Shown: positions 14,880 to 15,658 of the stretch, piece after piece
How the letters are laid out: each line of letters begins with the position of its first letter
Position numbering within the stretch: position 1 is the first letter of the stretch
From: CALBPI01 sp039700805
GTDB lineage: Bacteria; Pseudomonadota; Gammaproteobacteria; Steroidobacterales; Woeseiaceae
Length of the DNA: 15,658 nucleotides
Reading direction: 5' to 3'
NCBI GenBank assembly: GCA_039700805.1
Contig: JBCAZE010000066.1
Coordinates: 1-15,658, forward strand
The notes under the pieces: model-generated
The model's input: only the letters and a program-made list of their open reading frames with translations
Databases searched by the model: none
What the model was told of the DNA's origin: nothing
Position numbers and translations under genes: made by a program

Positions 14880-15658
14880 CTTGGCTGCGTTTCTCGTTCT
14901 CGAACCTCTGTGTGTCGCCATTGACATCGATCGTCAATGTTCTCCTGATGGCCTTAGGCACAGCTAGCATCGTCGTGCTGATACTCGCAGGGTCGCAGAT
15001 CTCAGAAGTGATGGCTCGCGACGCTCGCGGCATCGACCTCGTATTAGGCGCGACAGGCAGTCCTGTACAGTTGGTGCTGGCATCGGTCTATCACGCAGAT
15101 TTGCCACCTGGAAACATTGCTTTTGAAGATGCCACACGCTGGGGTGAGGACCCTCGTGTCAGTGCGGCGGTTCCCGTTTCCATTGGTGATAGCTTCGATG
15201 GTTTTCGGATTGTCGGGACGTCCCAAGAGTTCTTATCGCTTTACGATGGGATGACCGACGCCGGTCGACTTTGGGAACGGCCTCTGGAAGCGGTTGTCGG
15301 TGCTGCTGTGGCAAGAGAGAGTGGGCTCGCGGTTGGATCGAAATTCGAGGGCGCCCATGGTCTTGAAGGCGGTGGTCAGTCCCATGCAGACGAGTCCTAT
15401 GAAGTCGTCGGCGTATTGGCATCTACCGGCTCGGTGATGGACCGACTCATACTCACGTCACTCGAAAGCGTTTGGCTGTTGCATTCGCCTCACGGCGGGT
15501 CGCATGAACACGACGCCGATGCGTCACATGCGAGTGAGCTCGAATCTGACGCTGATGGCCGATCTGGCGACCATAGCGATGAAATCGATCATGTCGACGA
15601 CCACGACGACCACGACGACCACGACAATCGCGACCACCATGACGAACATAACGAAGAG
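14876..15658 (+). CDS. FtsX/MacB-type ABC permease with His/Asp-rich periplasmic insertion, 5' part
   Basis: The frame is open from ATG 14876 to the right edge (261 residues visible), so the C-terminal membrane helices lie outside. One transmembrane helix is seen at about residues 16-40, followed by QISEVMARDARGIDLVLGATGSP, a region written like the start of a MacB periplasmic core domain. That domain shows LASVYHADLPPGN, IVGTSQEFL and ESYEVVGVLASTGSVMDR, typical of FtsX-family permeases. From about residue 203 the sequence becomes a low-complexity His/Asp/Glu insertion (HSPHGGSHEHDAD, then DDHDDHDDHD and DHHDEHNEE). It would sit in the periplasm and looks like a zinc- or other metal-binding segment. 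The gene overlaps the ATPase by four bases. Taken with the Zur-like box it resembles PA4065-type permeases of zinc-starvation operons; the transported or extruded substrate is unknown. Confidence 0.88.
   Translation, partial: MTWLRFSFSNLCVSPLTSIVNVLLMALGTASIVVLILAGSQISEVMARDARGIDLVLGATGSPVQLVLASVYHADLPPGNIAFEDATRWGEDPRVSAAVPVSIGDSFDGFRIVGTSQEFLSLYDGMTDAGRLWERPLEAVVGAAVARESGLAVGSKFEGAHGLEGGGQSHADESYEVVGVLASTGSVMDRLILTSLESVWLLHSPHGGSHEHDADASHASELESDADGRSGDHSDEIDHVDDHDDHDDHDNRDHHDEHNEE
15596..15625 (+). repeat. Tandem 9-bp repeat encoding Asp-Asp-His units
   Basis: GACGACCAC is repeated exactly three times (15596-15622), followed by one more GAC, within the permease gene. It encodes DDH-DDH-DDH-D in the His-rich loop. 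Identical codons in every unit suggest recent slippage expansion, so copy number may vary between strains. Confidence 0.85.

Overview
The window looks like chromosomal DNA of a free-living, probably marine, gammaproteobacterium. The evidence is indirect: moderate GC content, lipoproteins with a poly-Gly linker after the lipobox Cys, a laminarin-type (GH81) glucanase behind a LacI-type palindrome, and a Zur-type operator of the gammaproteobacterial kind. No rRNA, tRNA, IS element or CRISPR array was seen, and no gene-free stretch exceeds 300 bases.

Layout. (1) 1-1269 (+): 3' part of a superfamily II helicase with a membrane hairpin and a C-terminal domain I cannot name. (2) 1400-3697 (+): a single-subunit, cytoplasmic-looking molybdopterin/4Fe-4S oxidoreductase with Thr at the usual Mo-ligand position. 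(3) 3891-7028 (+): a large exported BNR/Asp-box (VPS10/sortilin-like) beta-propeller protein, closed by a strong intrinsic terminator at 7041-7069. (4) 7146-8774 (+): a GH13 alpha-glucosidase with a complete catalytic triad. (5) 8930-12462 (+): a multidomain GH81 endo-beta-1,3-glucanase lipoprotein broken into two frames by a one-base deficit in a G run at 10777-10780, preceded by a perfect 14-bp LacI-type palindrome. (6) 12473-13537 and 13551-13988 (-): an endonuclease/exonuclease/phosphatase lipoprotein and a MerC-domain membrane protein in one transcription unit. (7) 14184-end (+): an ABC ATPase overlapping by four bases an FtsX/MacB-type permease whose periplasmic domain carries a His/Asp-rich insertion. 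The permease runs off the window.

How the parts fit. GH81 (beta-1,3-glucan) and GH13_23-like (alpha-glucoside) enzymes suggest algal or microbial storage-glucan use, but their substrates differ and the terminators and palindromes suggest separate control. The right end is the most coherent system. A Zur-box-like palindrome at 14124-14146 lies between the divergent MerC/EEP and ABC units and overlaps a consensus -10 on the minus strand. With the His-rich permease, this points to a zinc-starvation locus related to the PA4063-PA4066 type of Pseudomonas. The helicase, Mo enzyme and propeller protein look like unrelated single-gene units.
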